Shown here in pieces: positions 17,614 through 27,323 of a stretch of 64,000 nt of DNA; the stretch's first letter is position 1, and each line of letters opens with the position of its first letter. The position numbers were made by a program, and so were the translations under genes. The DNA is from DASSSQ01 sp963839285 (lineage in GTDB: Bacteria > Actinomycetota > Thermoleophilia > Gaiellales > Gaiellaceae): positions 32,444 to 96,443 of the forward strand of contig CAWIUN010000014.1 of assembly GCA_963839285.1 (NCBI GenBank), given 5' to 3'. The notes under the pieces are model-generated. The model was not told the origin of the DNA. It did not search any database and saw nothing but the letters and a program-made list of their open reading frames with translations.

Positions 17614-18957
17614 GTGGCGATACGGACGTACGGGACGATGGGGGTCGACTGGGAGGCACGGGTCGACTTCGACCGGCTGCGGCGGGAGCGGCTCGCCCGC
17701 GCGAAGCAGCACCTGGAGGGCTCCGAGCTCGGCGCGCTCCTCTGCTTCGACATGGCGAACATCCGCTACCTGACCGCGACCCACATCGGCACGTGGGCGA
17801 TGGACAAGCTGATCCGCTTCGTCCTCCTGCCGCGCGGCGGCGAGCCGATCCTCTGGGACTTCGGCTCCGCGGCCCGGCACCACGCGATCTACTGCCCCTG
17901 GCTCGACGGCGAGGAGCGCTCGCGCGCCGGCATCTCGACCCTGCGCGGCTCGGTCAAGGGGCGCGCCGAGTCGGTCGCCGCGAAGATCAAGACGGAGCTC
18001 GCGGGTCGCGGGCTCGAGAACGAGCCGCTCGGCGTCGACATGATCGAGCTGCCCGTGCTCGAGGCGCTGCAGGCGGAGGGGATCCGCGTCGTCGACGGTC
18101 AGGCGCTGATGCAGGACGCGCGCAAGCTGAAGCAGCAGGACGAGGTGACGCTGCTCGCGACCGCCTGCGCGATGGTCGACTCGGCCTACGACGAGCTCTT
18201 CCGCGCGATGCGGCCCGGGATGCGCGAGAACGAGTGCGTCGCGCTCGTCAACCGCGTCCTCTTCGAGCTCGGCTCCGAGCACGTCGAGGGCGTCAACGCG
18301 ATCTCGGGCGAGCGCTGCTCGCCGCACCCGCACGTCTTCACCGACCGGATGCTGCGCCCGGGCGACCCGGCCTACTTCGACATCCTCCACGCCTACAACG
18401 GCTACCGCACCTGCTACTACCGCACCTTCGCGGTCGGCTCGGCGTCGCGGGCGCAGGTGGACGCGTACAAGCGCTGCCGCGACATCCTCGACCGCGCGCT
18501 CTCGATGATCCGGCCGGGCGTGACGACCGCCGAGGTGGTCGAGACGTTCCCGCGCGCCGAGGAGTTCGGCTTCCCGGACGAGGAGGCCGCGTTCGCGCTC
18601 CAGTACGGCCACGGCGTCGGCCTCTCGATCTGGGAGAAGCCGATCTTCTCGCGGCTCGTCTCCTTCGACTACCCCGAGACGATCGAGGAGGGCATGGTCT
18701 TCGCGCTCGAGACCTTCTGGCCGGCCGCGGACGGCTGGTCGGCGGCGCGGATCGAGGAGCAGCTCGTCGTCACCGCCGACGGCTGCGAGATCATCACGCG
18801 CTTCCCGGCCGAGGAGCTGCTCGTCACGGCGGGCGGCCAGTACACCGTCGGCGGGACGCTGCCCGGCACGCGCGAGACGCAGTCGAACCTGAACAACGGG
18901 CGCGTCGTCGACCAGGTGGTCGCCTCGGCCCGCGGCGAGGGAGCGAATGCCGGCTGA
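17614..18957 (+). CDS. M24-family protein related to creatinase/prolidase and DddP, with a substituted metal ligand
   Basis: 447 residues with an N-terminal creatinase-type domain (ALLCFDMANIRYLTAT, then WDFGSAARHH) and a pita-bread C-terminal domain. The first metal Asp is in AYFDILHAYNG, but the second, 11 residues on, is Cys (RTCYYRTF). GHGVGLSIWE gives the His, and ETFWP and EEQLVVT the Glu positions. The length and N-terminal motifs recall DddP (a DMSP lyase of this fold), but this is only a likeness. A non-peptidase role on a small molecule is more likely than prolidase activity. It lies between the E1beta and E2 genes. Confidence 0.75.
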   Translation: MAIRTYGTMGVDWEARVDFDRLRRERLARAKQHLEGSELGALLCFDMANIRYLTATHIGTWAMDKLIRFVLLPRGGEPILWDFGSAARHHAIYCPWLDGEERSRAGISTLRGSVKGRAESVAAKIKTELAGRGLENEPLGVDMIELPVLEALQAEGIRVVDGQALMQDARKLKQQDEVTLLATACAMVDSAYDELFRAMRPGMRENECVALVNRVLFELGSEHVEGVNAISGERCSPHPHVFTDRMLRPGDPAYFDILHAYNGYRTCYYRTFAVGSASRAQVDAYKRCRDILDRALSMIRPGVTTAEVVETFPRAEEFGFPDEEAAFALQYGHGVGLSIWEKPIFSRLVSFDYPETIEEGMVFALETFWPAADGWSAARIEEQLVVTADGCEIITRFPAEELLVTAGGQYTVGGTLPGTRETQSNLNNGRVVDQVVASARGEGANAG

Positions 18958-20153
18958 GGTGATCATGCCCGCGCTCGGGATGGCGCAGGAGACCGGCAAG
19001 GTGCTCCGCTGGCTCGTCGCCGAGGGCGCCGAGGTGCGCAAGGGCGAGCCGCTGCTCGAGGTCGAGACCGACAAGGTCACGGTCGAGGTCGAGGCGCCCG
19101 CCGGCGGCACGCTCGGCGGCGTCGCCGCAGGCGAGGGCGAGGACGTCCCGGTGGGGCAGGTGATCGCCTGGGTGCTGGCCCCCGGCGAAGAGCTGCAGCG
19201 CGACGCAGGCTCCGAGGGCGGAGGAGCGGGCGAAGGCGCCTGCTGCGGTGGGCGCCGTCGCCGCTCCGCCGGCGCGGGAGGCCGGCACGGCGGGCAACGG
19301 GGCGGCTCCCGACGCCTCGCCGCGCCGGCCGCTCGCCTCGCCGAAGGCGCGCCGGCTCGCGTCCGAGCGCGGGATCGCGATCGAGGAGCTCGTGGGCTCG
19401 GGCCCGCACGGCGCCGTCCTCGCCGCCGACGTCGAGGCGGCCGCGTCGGCGCCGCCCGCTCCGCCGCCCCGTCCCGGCGAGCCGCTCGAGGTCTCGTCGG
19501 TCTGGCGCGTGATGGCCGAGCGGACGCAGCGCAGCTGGCAGACGGTTCCGCACTTCTTCCTCGTCCGCGACGTCGACGCGTCGCGCCTCGACGGCTGGCG
19601 CGACGCGGTCAGGCGCAGGCCGGGCCTCGAGCAGGTGACGCACACCGACCTGCTCGTGAAGCTCGTCGCCGCGGCGCTGGCGGAGCATCCGCGCGTGAAC
19701 GCCTCCTGGCGGGACGGCTCGCTCGTCGGCTCGGACGACGCGAACGTCGGCATCGCGGTGGCCGCAGAGGACGGTCTCGTCGTGCCGGTGATCCACGACG
19801 CGGGCCGGCTCGGGCTGCGCGAGATCGCCGAGCGGCGCCGCGAGCTCGTCGGCGCCGCCCGCGAGCGGCGGCTGCGCCCGGAGCACGTCCAGGGCGGCAC
19901 CTTCACGATCTCGAACCTCGGCATGTTCGGCGTCGACGCCTTCCTGGCGATCGTCAACGAGCCGCAGGCGGCGATCCTGGCCGTCGGCCGCATCGCCGAC
20001 CGCGTCGTCGCCGTCGGCGGGCAGCCGGTCGTCCGGCCGACGCTGACCCTCTCGCTCTCGTTCGACCACCGCGCAGTCGACGGCGCGGCGGGAGCGCGCT
20101 TCCTCGACACGCTGGCCTCCCTGGTCGAGGAGCCGGCGGGGCTCGTGAGCTGA
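18947..20153 (+). CDS. 2-oxoacid dehydrogenase E2 component, lipoyl acyltransferase (one frameshift)
   Basis: Lipoyl domain at residues 1-80 with the lipoylated Lys in EVETDKVTVEVEAP. An Ala/Pro linker follows, then a peripheral-subunit-binding domain (SPKARRLASERGIAIEELVGSGPHGAVL) and the catalytic domain with SFDHRAVDGA (HxxxDG). One extra base in the linker near 19215 shifts the frame. The ATG overlaps the M24 gene by 11 nt. About 401 residues. It completes the E1alpha-E1beta-E2 set. Confidence 0.9.
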
Positions 20154-20155
20154 GC

Positions 20156-21602
20156 ATGGCCGTGACCCAGGCACGCGAGCACGGAATCCTCGTCGGCGGC
20201 GAGTCCGTCCGCACCGGCAGCACCTACGAGGTCCGCAGCCCCTACGACGGCAGCCTCGTCGCGGTCGTGCACCGGGCGGGACCCGCCGAGATCGAGCGCG
20301 CGATCGCGGGCGCCGCCGACGCGTTCCGGGTGACGCGCAGGCTCGCGTCCTGGCAGCGCGCCGAGGTGCTGGAGCGCGTCTCGCAGGGGATCGCGGCCGC
20401 CCGCGACGAGTTCGCGCGGACGATCGCGCTCGAGGCGGGGAAGCCGGTCAGGACGGCGCGCCTCGAGGCGGACCGCGCCGCCTTCACGTTCGCCGTCGCG
20501 GCCGAGGAGGCGAAGCGCGGCTACGGCGAGATCGTGCCGCTCGACTGGCTCCCGGGCACCGAGAACCGCGTCGCGCACGTCCGCCGCGTCCCGCTCGGGC
20601 CGGTCGCCGGGATCACGCCCTTCAACTTCCCGCTCAACCTCGTCTCGCACAAGGTCGCGCCGGCGCTCGCGGCCGGGAACCCGATCGTGCTGCGGCCGGC
20701 GAGCCAGACGCCGCTCTCGTCGCTCCGGCTGGCGCAGATCGTGCTCGAGGCCGGCTGGCCCGCCGAGGGGATCGCGGTCGTCCCCTCGACGACCGCCGAC
20801 GCGGCGCCGCTCGTCGAGGACGACCGGATCAAGCTGCTCACCTTCACCGGCAGCCCGCCCGTCGGCTGGGGCCTGAAGAGCCGCGCCGGCATGAAGCGGG
20901 TCACGCTCGAGCTCGGCGGCAACGCCGCGGTGATCGTCCACGAGGACGCCGACGCCGGGCTCGCGGCCGAGCGGATCGTCTGGGGCGGCACGACCTACGC
21001 CGGCCAGACCTGCATCTCGGTGCAGCGCGTCTACGCCCACGAGGCGCTCGCCGGCTTCGAGGACGACCTGGTCGCCGGCTTCGAGCGCCTCGTCGTCGGC
21101 GACCCGCTCGACGAGGCCACCGACGTCGGGCCGGTGATCGACGCCGAGAACGCCGAGCGGCTCGAGGCCTGGATCCGCGAGGCCGTCGACGGCGGCGCGA
21201 CCGTGCTCACGCGGCGGCGAGCGCGACGGCACGCTCGTCCAGCCGACGCTGCTGACGGGTCTCGACGAGCGGATGAAGGTCTCCTGCGAGGAGGTCTTCG
21301 GCCCGCTCGTCGGCCTCTACCGCTACACCGACCCGCTCGAGGCGATCGAGCGGGCGGGCGACAGCGACTTCGGCCTGCAGGCGGGGCTCTTCACCTACGA
21401 CATGCGCCTCGTCGAGGAGGCCTTCGACCGGCTCGAGGTCGGCGGCCTGATCGTCAACGACGTGTCCACGTTCCGCGTCGACCACATGCCGTACGGCGGC
21501 GTCAAGCGCTCGGGCTTCGGGCGCGAGGGCCTCCGCTACGCGATCGAGGAGATGACGGAGCTGAAGCTGCTGACCCTGAACCACCAGGCGGGTCGGCGAT
21601 GA
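20156..21602 (+). CDS. NAD(P)-dependent aldehyde dehydrogenase (one frameshift)
   Basis: ALDH-superfamily enzyme, about 481 residues. Motifs are ITPFNFPLNLVSHKVAPALAAG, FTGSPPVGWGLK, LELGGN with the general-base Glu, GQTCISVQRV with the catalytic Cys, and EEVFGPLVGLY. The cofactor-binding Lys of VKPA is Arg here (VLRPASQTPLSS). Extra base near 21212 splits the gene. Closest by eye to glyceraldehyde-3-phosphate/lactaldehyde/phosphonoacetaldehyde-type ALDHs. Likely oxidises a semialdehyde made by the pathway. Confidence 0.9.
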
Positions 21603-21681
21603 CGGGGGGAGAAGGGAGGGCTCCTTCGGAGCACCAGGGAGGCAGGCATCGGGTCATGTCAACGTTCACGGAGGTCAATTG

Positions 21682-22908
21682 ATGCGTCGGATTCGTTCGT
21701 GGACCGTCCTCGCGCCGCTGGTCGTCGTACTCGCGACGGTCGCGGCGGGCTGCGGCGGCGGAGGGGGCGGCGGGAGCAGCGAGCCGATCAAGATCGGCGC
21801 GTCGCTGCCGCTGACAGGCGACTTCTCGGAGCCCGGAGCGGCCGCCAAGAAGGGGTACCAGGTCTGGGCCGACCAGATCAACGCGAACGGCGGTCTGCTC
21901 GGACGGCAGGTCCAGCTCGTGATCAAGGACGACCAGTCCGACCAGAACACGGTCGTCTCGGACTACAACGCGCTGATCAACCAGGACAAGGTCGACCTGC
22001 TGCTCGGCACCTTCTCCTCGTTGCTCAACATCCCCGCCTCGGCGGTCGCCGAGAAGGGCGGGATGGTCTACGTGGAGCCGGCCGGCGGCTCCCCGGAGAT
22101 GTTCAACCGCGGCTTCAAGCTGCTCTTCTTCGCGCAGCAGGCGACGGCGCCGCACCAGGCGGACCTGTTCTCCCAGTGGGCGTCGAACCTCTCCGGCGAC
22201 CAGAAGCCGAAGACGGCCGCGTACGTGATCGCCGACGACCCGTTCGGCGGCCCCGTCGCGGAGGGCATCCAGAAGCAGCTCGAGGCGGCGGGCGTCAAGA
22301 CCGTCTACTCGAAGGTCTACCCGCCGGAGACGGTCAACTTCGACGCGATCGCGTCCTCGATCGCGTCCAAGAAGCCCGACGTGATCGCACAGGGCTCGGC
22401 CGGCCTCGCCGACGGCGTCAACCTCGACCGGGCGCTGATCAAGGTCGGCTACAGCCCGAAGCAGATGTTCCAGGCCTCGACGCCGTCGTTCGGCGACCAG
22501 TTCTCGAGCGGGATCGGCGCCGGCAACACCGAGGGCATCTTCTACGCGGTCAGCTGGCATCCCGACGCGCAGACGCCGGGGAACCAGGACTTCCAGGACG
22601 CCTACCACAAGAAGTTCGGCGCCGGCGACTCGATCGCAGAAGACGCGGCCGACGGCTACGCGGCGGCGCAGGTGCTCCAGAAGGCGGTCGAGGAGGTCGG
22701 CTCGATCGACCAGCAGAAGATCGCCGACTGGCTGCACGCGAACTCCGTCGAGACGATCCTCGGCAAGCTCAGCTGGGACGAGACCGGCGCGCCGCAGCAG
22801 GCGTTCCTGCTCGCCCAGTGGCAGGACGGCAAGGAGCAGATCGTGCTCCCGCAGGACAGTGCGACCTCGGACACGATCGTCGACCCGAAGCCTGCGTGGT
22901 CGAAGTAG
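21682..22908 (+). CDS. LIV-type ABC transporter substrate-binding lipoprotein
   Basis: 408 residues. Lipoprotein signal VVVLATVAAGC, with the lipid-bearing Cys followed by a Gly run, then a Peripla_BP_6/LivK fold starting KIGASLPLTGDFSEPG. This family binds branched amino acids but also aromatic and amide compounds. A GGAGG ribosome-binding site precedes the ATG. It is the first gene of the importer block; a strong hairpin follows it, as often seen where the binding protein is made in excess over the permeases. Confidence 0.93.
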   Translation: MRRIRSWTVLAPLVVVLATVAAGCGGGGGGGSSEPIKIGASLPLTGDFSEPGAAAKKGYQVWADQINANGGLLGRQVQLVIKDDQSDQNTVVSDYNALINQDKVDLLLGTFSSLLNIPASAVAEKGGMVYVEPAGGSPEMFNRGFKLLFFAQQATAPHQADLFSQWASNLSGDQKPKTAAYVIADDPFGGPVAEGIQKQLEAAGVKTVYSKVYPPETVNFDAIASSIASKKPDVIAQGSAGLADGVNLDRALIKVGYSPKQMFQASTPSFGDQFSSGIGAGNTEGIFYAVSWHPDAQTPGNQDFQDAYHKKFGAGDSIAEDAADGYAAAQVLQKAVEEVGSIDQQKIADWLHANSVETILGKLSWDETGAPQQAFLLAQWQDGKEQIVLPQDSATSDTIVDPKPAWSK

Positions 22909-22925
22909 CGACGATCCGGACGGAG

Positions 22926-22957
22926 CCGGGGCGGGAGAGCGTGCTCTCCCGCCCCGG
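22926..22957 (+). terminator. Hairpin between the binding-protein and livH-type genes
   Basis: A perfect 15-bp inverted repeat (22926-22940 and 22943-22957) with a minimal loop, 17 bp after the substrate-binding-protein stop and 15 bp before the permease ATG. No T-run follows. It probably acts as a partial terminator or 3'-end protector, giving higher expression of the binding protein than of the membrane parts. Confidence 0.65.
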
Positions 22958-22972
22958 GCCGCCTCTCGGCTG

Positions 22973-23854
22973 ATGCACATCTTCCTGCAGGCGCTGATCC
23001 TCGGGCTCCTGATCGGCGGCGTCTACGCGCTGCTCGCCTCCGGCCTCTCGCTGATCTTCGGCGTCATGGACGTGATCAACGTGGCGCAGGGCGCGCTGAT
23101 GATCCTCGCCGCCTTCTTCGCCTGGGCGCTCTGGAAGCAGGCCGGCATCGACCCGCTGCTCGGAGCGCTCGTGACCACGCCGGCGATGTTCCTCGTCGGC
23201 TACGCGATGTACGAGACCACCGTGCGCTGGATCGCCGGCAGGCCCGCGTCGATGTCGGTGCTGCTGACGTTCGCGATCGCGCTCGTGCTCGAGGGCGCGA
23301 TGGGGCTCGCGTGGTCGAACACCTCCCACGCCGCGACCCCCGGCTACTTCAGCGAGTCGTACCGCGCCGGCGGCTACTACTTCCCGAAGACGCAGGTGTA
23401 CGGCTGCCTGCTCGCGATCGGCGTCCTGTCCGTGCTCTACGTGCTGCTGCACGCCACCTGGCTCGGGCGCGCGATCCGGGCCGTCTCGGAGAACGTCGGC
23501 TCGGCGCGGCTCGTCGGCGTCAACCCGCGGCGGGTCGCGGCTCTCACGTTCGCGATCGGCGTCTCCACCACGGGCACGGGGGGCTCGATCGTCGCGGTGC
23601 TCTACCCGTTCCTGCCGGGGTCGCACTACCAGTGGATCTCGCGGCTGCTCGGGATCATCGTGCTCGGCGGCATGGGCAGCCTCAGCGGCGCCGCGATCGG
23701 CGCCGTCGCGCTCGGCCTCGCCGAGGTGATGACCGCGACCTACATCTCGCCGCGCTGGGCGACGATGGTGCCGTACGCGGTGATCATGGTCGTGCTGCTG
23801 GCGCGGCCGCAGGGGATCATGGGCCAGCGCCTGCGGGAGGACGTGGCGGTATGA
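22973..23854 (+). CDS. LIV-type ABC transporter permease (LivH family)
   Basis: 293 residues, about eight TM helices. ALILGLLIGGVYALLASGLSLIFGVMDVINVAQG is partly the LivH signature, and GAALGTGGSIV-like and LGGMGSLSGAAIGAV segments give the EAA-type loop that contacts the ATPase. ATG at 22973; the stop overlaps the next start (ATGA). Confidence 0.93.
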   Translation: MHIFLQALILGLLIGGVYALLASGLSLIFGVMDVINVAQGALMILAAFFAWALWKQAGIDPLLGALVTTPAMFLVGYAMYETTVRWIAGRPASMSVLLTFAIALVLEGAMGLAWSNTSHAATPGYFSESYRAGGYYFPKTQVYGCLLAIGVLSVLYVLLHATWLGRAIRAVSENVGSARLVGVNPRRVAALTFAIGVSTTGTGGSIVAVLYPFLPGSHYQWISRLLGIIVLGGMGSLSGAAIGAVALGLAEVMTATYISPRWATMVPYAVIMVVLLARPQGIMGQRLREDVAV

Positions 23855-25692
23855 GCGCGCGGCACGCGACGCTCGCTGTGCCGCTCGCCGGGCGCCTCTC
23901 GGTCGCGCAGTGGGGGACGGCGGCGTTCGCGCTCTTCGCGCTGCTGCTCGCGGTCTACCCGATCGCGAGCGACAACCTCTACTACCAGAACATGATCATC
24001 CTCTCGCTGCTCTTCGCGATCATGGGCTCGAGCTGGAACATCATCTCCGGCTACGCGGGCTACGTGTCGCTCGGGCAGAGCGCCTTCCTCGGCATCGGCG
24101 CCTACACGACCGCGATCCTCGCGGTGAGGGTGTTCGACGGCGCCTCGCCGTTCTGGTTCGTCCCGGTCTCGGCCGTCGTCGCCGGCGTGTTCGCGGCGGT
24201 CGTCGGCGCGGTGCTGATGCGCACGCGCGGGCACTCGTTCGTGATCCTGACGATCGCCTTCCTCTTCATCATGCAGATCGTCACGCTCAACTGGTCCGTC
24301 GTCACGAACGGCAACCACGGGCTGACGCTGCCGCTGCCCCGCTGGGACCGCGCCTACCAGAACTGGCCCTTCTACTACGGGTTGCTCGGGCTGCTCGTGC
24401 TGAACGTCGCGCTCGCCTGGTGGATCCGGCGGACGAAGTTCGGCATGGGGCTGATCGCGATCCGCGAGGACGAGTCGAAGGCGGCCGCCGTCGGCGTCAA
24501 CACGCCCGTCTACAAGGTGCTGGCGTTCGTCGCCAGCGCCGTCCTGATCGGCGCCGCCGGCGGGCTCTTCGCCTACTACCTGACCTTCGTCGACCCGCGC
24601 GGGATGTTCGACATCGTCGTCAGCGTCCAGGTCGTGCTGGCCGTGCTGCTCGGCGGCCGCGGCACGATCCTCGGGCCCGTCCTCGGCGCCTTCATCCTCG
24701 AGTGGCTGAACGAGTGGACGAACAACACCTTCAGCGGCGGCAACTGGCGGCTGATCATCTTCGGCGGCCTGCTCGCCGCGGTCGTGCTGGTGCTGCCGCG
24801 CGGGATCATCCCGAGCGTCGCCGAGCTCAGCCGGAGGCTGCAGGCGCGGCGCGCGACCGCGAACGTCGGCGCGCGGCTCGAGACGCGGATCGAGATCCGG
24901 GAGTTCTCGCGCGAGGAGCGGGACGCGCTCCGCACCGGCCGGACGCTGCTCGCCGTCGAGGGGATCCGCAAGAGCTTCGGCGGCGTCCAGGCGCTCTCGG
25001 GCTGCTCGCTCGCGGTCGAGGAGGGGACGATCACGGGGCTGATCGGGCCGAACGGCTCCGGCAAGACGACGCTCTTCAACATGATCGACGGGACGACGCG
25101 GCCCGACGGCGGCACGATCGAGTTCGACGGCAGGCGGATCGACCGGCTGCACCCGTGGGAGCGCGCCCACCTCGGCCTCGGCCGCACCTTCCAGATCACG
25201 CGCCTCTTCCGCGAGATGACCGTGCTCGAGAACGTGGTCGCGCCGCTGCGGAAGTTCTCCTGGGGCCAGCTGGCCGCCGGCGCCGTCAGCGGCGCCGAGG
25301 CGCGCCGCGCCGAGGAGCTGCTCGACTTCGTCGGCATGCGCCGCTTCCGCGACCAGAAGGCGGCGGCGCTCTCCTACGGGCAGCAGAAGCTGGTCGAGCT
25401 GGCGCAGGTGCTGATGCTCGACCCGAGGCTGATCCTGCTCGACGAGCCGGCCGGCGGCATCAACCCGACGCTGGTCGAGCAGATGGCCGAGACGATCCGG
25501 GAGCTGAACCGGAGCGGGAGGACGTTCCTGATCGTCGAGCACAACATGCCCCTCGTGCTCGGCCTCTGCGACCCCGTGCACGTGCTCGCGCAGGGCTCCT
25601 GCATCTGCTCGGGCGCGCCGGAGGTCGTCCAGGCCGATCCGCACGTGCTCGACGCCTACCTCGGCACGGACTACCTCGCGGAGGTGTCGTGA
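23851..25692 (+). CDS. LivM-LivG fusion: permease plus ATPase in one protein
   Basis: 613 residues. Residues about 1-325 are a LivM-type permease (GSSWNIISGYAGYVSLGQSAFLG, ILGPVLGAFILEWL). After a linker of about 35 residues, residues 365-613 are a LivG-type ATPase with Walker A GPNGSGKTT, Q-loop GRTFQITRLF, signature LSYGQQKL and Walker B LILLDEPAGG. No frameshift or stop separates the halves, so the fusion is real within this sequence. Fused LivMG proteins occur in Actinobacteria. It is coupled to livH upstream and livF downstream by 4-nt overlaps. Confidence 0.93.
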   Translation: MSARHATLAVPLAGRLSVAQWGTAAFALFALLLAVYPIASDNLYYQNMIILSLLFAIMGSSWNIISGYAGYVSLGQSAFLGIGAYTTAILAVRVFDGASPFWFVPVSAVVAGVFAAVVGAVLMRTRGHSFVILTIAFLFIMQIVTLNWSVVTNGNHGLTLPLPRWDRAYQNWPFYYGLLGLLVLNVALAWWIRRTKFGMGLIAIREDESKAAAVGVNTPVYKVLAFVASAVLIGAAGGLFAYYLTFVDPRGMFDIVVSVQVVLAVLLGGRGTILGPVLGAFILEWLNEWTNNTFSGGNWRLIIFGGLLAAVVLVLPRGIIPSVAELSRRLQARRATANVGARLETRIEIREFSREERDALRTGRTLLAVEGIRKSFGGVQALSGCSLAVEEGTITGLIGPNGSGKTTLFNMIDGTTRPDGGTIEFDGRRIDRLHPWERAHLGLGRTFQITRLFREMTVLENVVAPLRKFSWGQLAAGAVSGAEARRAEELLDFVGMRRFRDQKAAALSYGQQKLVELAQVLMLDPRLILLDEPAGGINPTLVEQMAETIRELNRSGRTFLIVEHNMPLVLGLCDPVHVLAQGSCICSGAPEVVQADPHVLDAYLGTDYLAEVS

Positions 25693-26436
25693 CGCTCCTG
25701 CGCCTCGAGGGCGTCTATGCCGGCTACGGCGGCGGCGACGTGCTCCAGGGCGTCGACCTCGAGCTGGCGCAGGGCAGCGTCACCTGCATCGTCGGCCCGA
25801 ACGGGGCCGGCAAGTCGACGGTGCTCCGCGTCGTCAGCGGCCTGCTCCGGCCGCGCGCCGGCGAGGTCGTGCTCGAGGGCCGGCCGATCGGCGGCGCCGA
25901 CCCGGCGCGGATCCTCGGGCTCGGCGTCGCGCAGGTTCCCCAGTCGCAGGGGCTCTTCCCGGGCCTGACCGTCCGCGAGAACGTGCTGATGGGGGCCTAC
26001 GTGATCCGGCGCCGGCGACAGCTCGTCCGCGAGCGCTACGAGGAGGTCGAGTCGCTGTTCCCGCTCGTCGCCGAGCGGCGCGACGACAAGGCGGGCAACC
26101 TCTCCGGCGGGCAGCGCCGGATGGTCGAGTTCGCGCGGACGCTGATGCTCGACCCGGCGCTCGTGCTGCTCGACGAGCCGTCGCTCGGGCTCGACCCGAA
26201 GGCGCTGAAGGCGGTCTCCGACTCGGTCGGGCTTGATGCGGGAGACCGGCAAGACGATCCTGCTCGTCGAGCAGAACGTCCGCTTCGGGCTCCGGCTCGC
26301 GACCCAGGGCGTCGTGATGGAGAGCGGCCGCGTCCTGCTGACGGGCGACGCCAGGTCGGTGCTCGAGAACCCGGAGATGGCCGACCTCTACTTCGGCGGC
26401 TCGACGGCGGCGTCGAAGCAGGCGGCAGCGGGGTAG
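25689..26436 (+). CDS. LIV-type ABC transporter ATPase (LivF family, one frameshift)
   Basis: Second ATPase of the importer, about 248 residues. Walker A GPNGAGKST, signature NLSGGQRRMVEFA, Walker B LVLLDEPSLGLDP. An extra base near 26226 breaks the frame; the rest, GLMRETGKTILLVEQNVRFGL, continues in +1 to the TAG at 26434-26436. The GTG overlaps the upstream TGA. It completes the set of one binding protein, two permease units and two ATPase units. Confidence 0.9.
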
Positions 26437-26438
26437 CG

Positions 26439-27323
26439 GTGTCGGGGGCGGTGCTCGCGGCTGCGGCCGGCGTCGGCTTCGGCATGTTCCAGTCCCTGAA
26501 CCGCCGGGCCGTCGGCGGCATGAACGACGTCTTCCTGGCGACCTTCCTGCAGCTCGCGGTCGCACTCGTCGTGCTGGTCGCGGCGAGCGCGGCGACCGAC
26601 GGCTTCGGCACCGTCGCGGACGCGAGCGCGGCCGGGATCGCCTGGTTCGCGGCCGCGGGCGTCCTCCACTTCTCGGTCGGCTGGACGTTCCTGAACCTGA
26701 GCCAGATGCGGATCGGGGCCGCGCGGACGAGCCCGCTGCTCTCGACCAACCCGGTCTGGGGCGCGGCGATCGCCGCCCTCTGGCTGCAGGAGTGGCCGCA
26801 CGGGCTCTCGTGGCTCGGGATCGGGCTGATCGTCGTCGGCGCGCTCGTCGTCTCGCTCCAGCGCGTCGGCGACGAGGGCTGGAGGATGGACTGGCGCGAG
26901 GCGCTGCCGGGGCTCGCCGCCGCCTTCGCCTGGTCGATCAGCCCGATCTTCATCAAGCGCGGCCTCGAGGGCTTCTCCTCGCCGCTCGTCGGGCTGACGG
27001 TCGGGATGGCGGTCGCGCTCGCGGTCTACGGCGCGCTGATGCCGTTCCGGCCGCGGCCGGAGGTGCTGCGCCTCGGCTCGCACGCGGCGCTCGCGTTCAA
27101 GCTCGCCGCCGGGATCATGGTCGGCTTCTCGGTCTGGGCGCGCTGGGAGGCGCTCGACTCGGCGACGGTCGCGGTCGTGCTCGCGCTCGGGCTGCTCTCG
27201 GTGCCCGTCGTGCTGCTGCTCGCGCCGCTGATCTCGGGCCGGCACGTGGAGCGCGTGACGGTGCTGATCTGGGCCGGCGGCCTGCTCGTCGTCGGCGGCT
27301 CGCTCCTGCTGGTGGTCGCATGA
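26439..27323 (+). CDS. EamA/DMT-family transporter
   Basis: 294 residues with ten hydrophobic segments in two EamA repeats (for example GAARTSPLLSTNPVWGAAIAALWL and the second-half ALDSATVAVVLALGLLSVPVVLLL). The GTG start is two bases after the livF stop, and the stop overlaps the amidohydrolase start. It could export a product or give a second uptake route. DMT substrates cannot be predicted from sequence. Confidence 0.85.
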   Translation: MSGAVLAAAAGVGFGMFQSLNRRAVGGMNDVFLATFLQLAVALVVLVAASAATDGFGTVADASAAGIAWFAAAGVLHFSVGWTFLNLSQMRIGAARTSPLLSTNPVWGAAIAALWLQEWPHGLSWLGIGLIVVGALVVSLQRVGDEGWRMDWREALPGLAAAFAWSISPIFIKRGLEGFSSPLVGLTVGMAVALAVYGALMPFRPRPEVLRLGSHAALAFKLAAGIMVGFSVWARWEALDSATVAVVLALGLLSVPVVLLLAPLISGRHVERVTVLIWAGGLLVVGGSLLLVVA

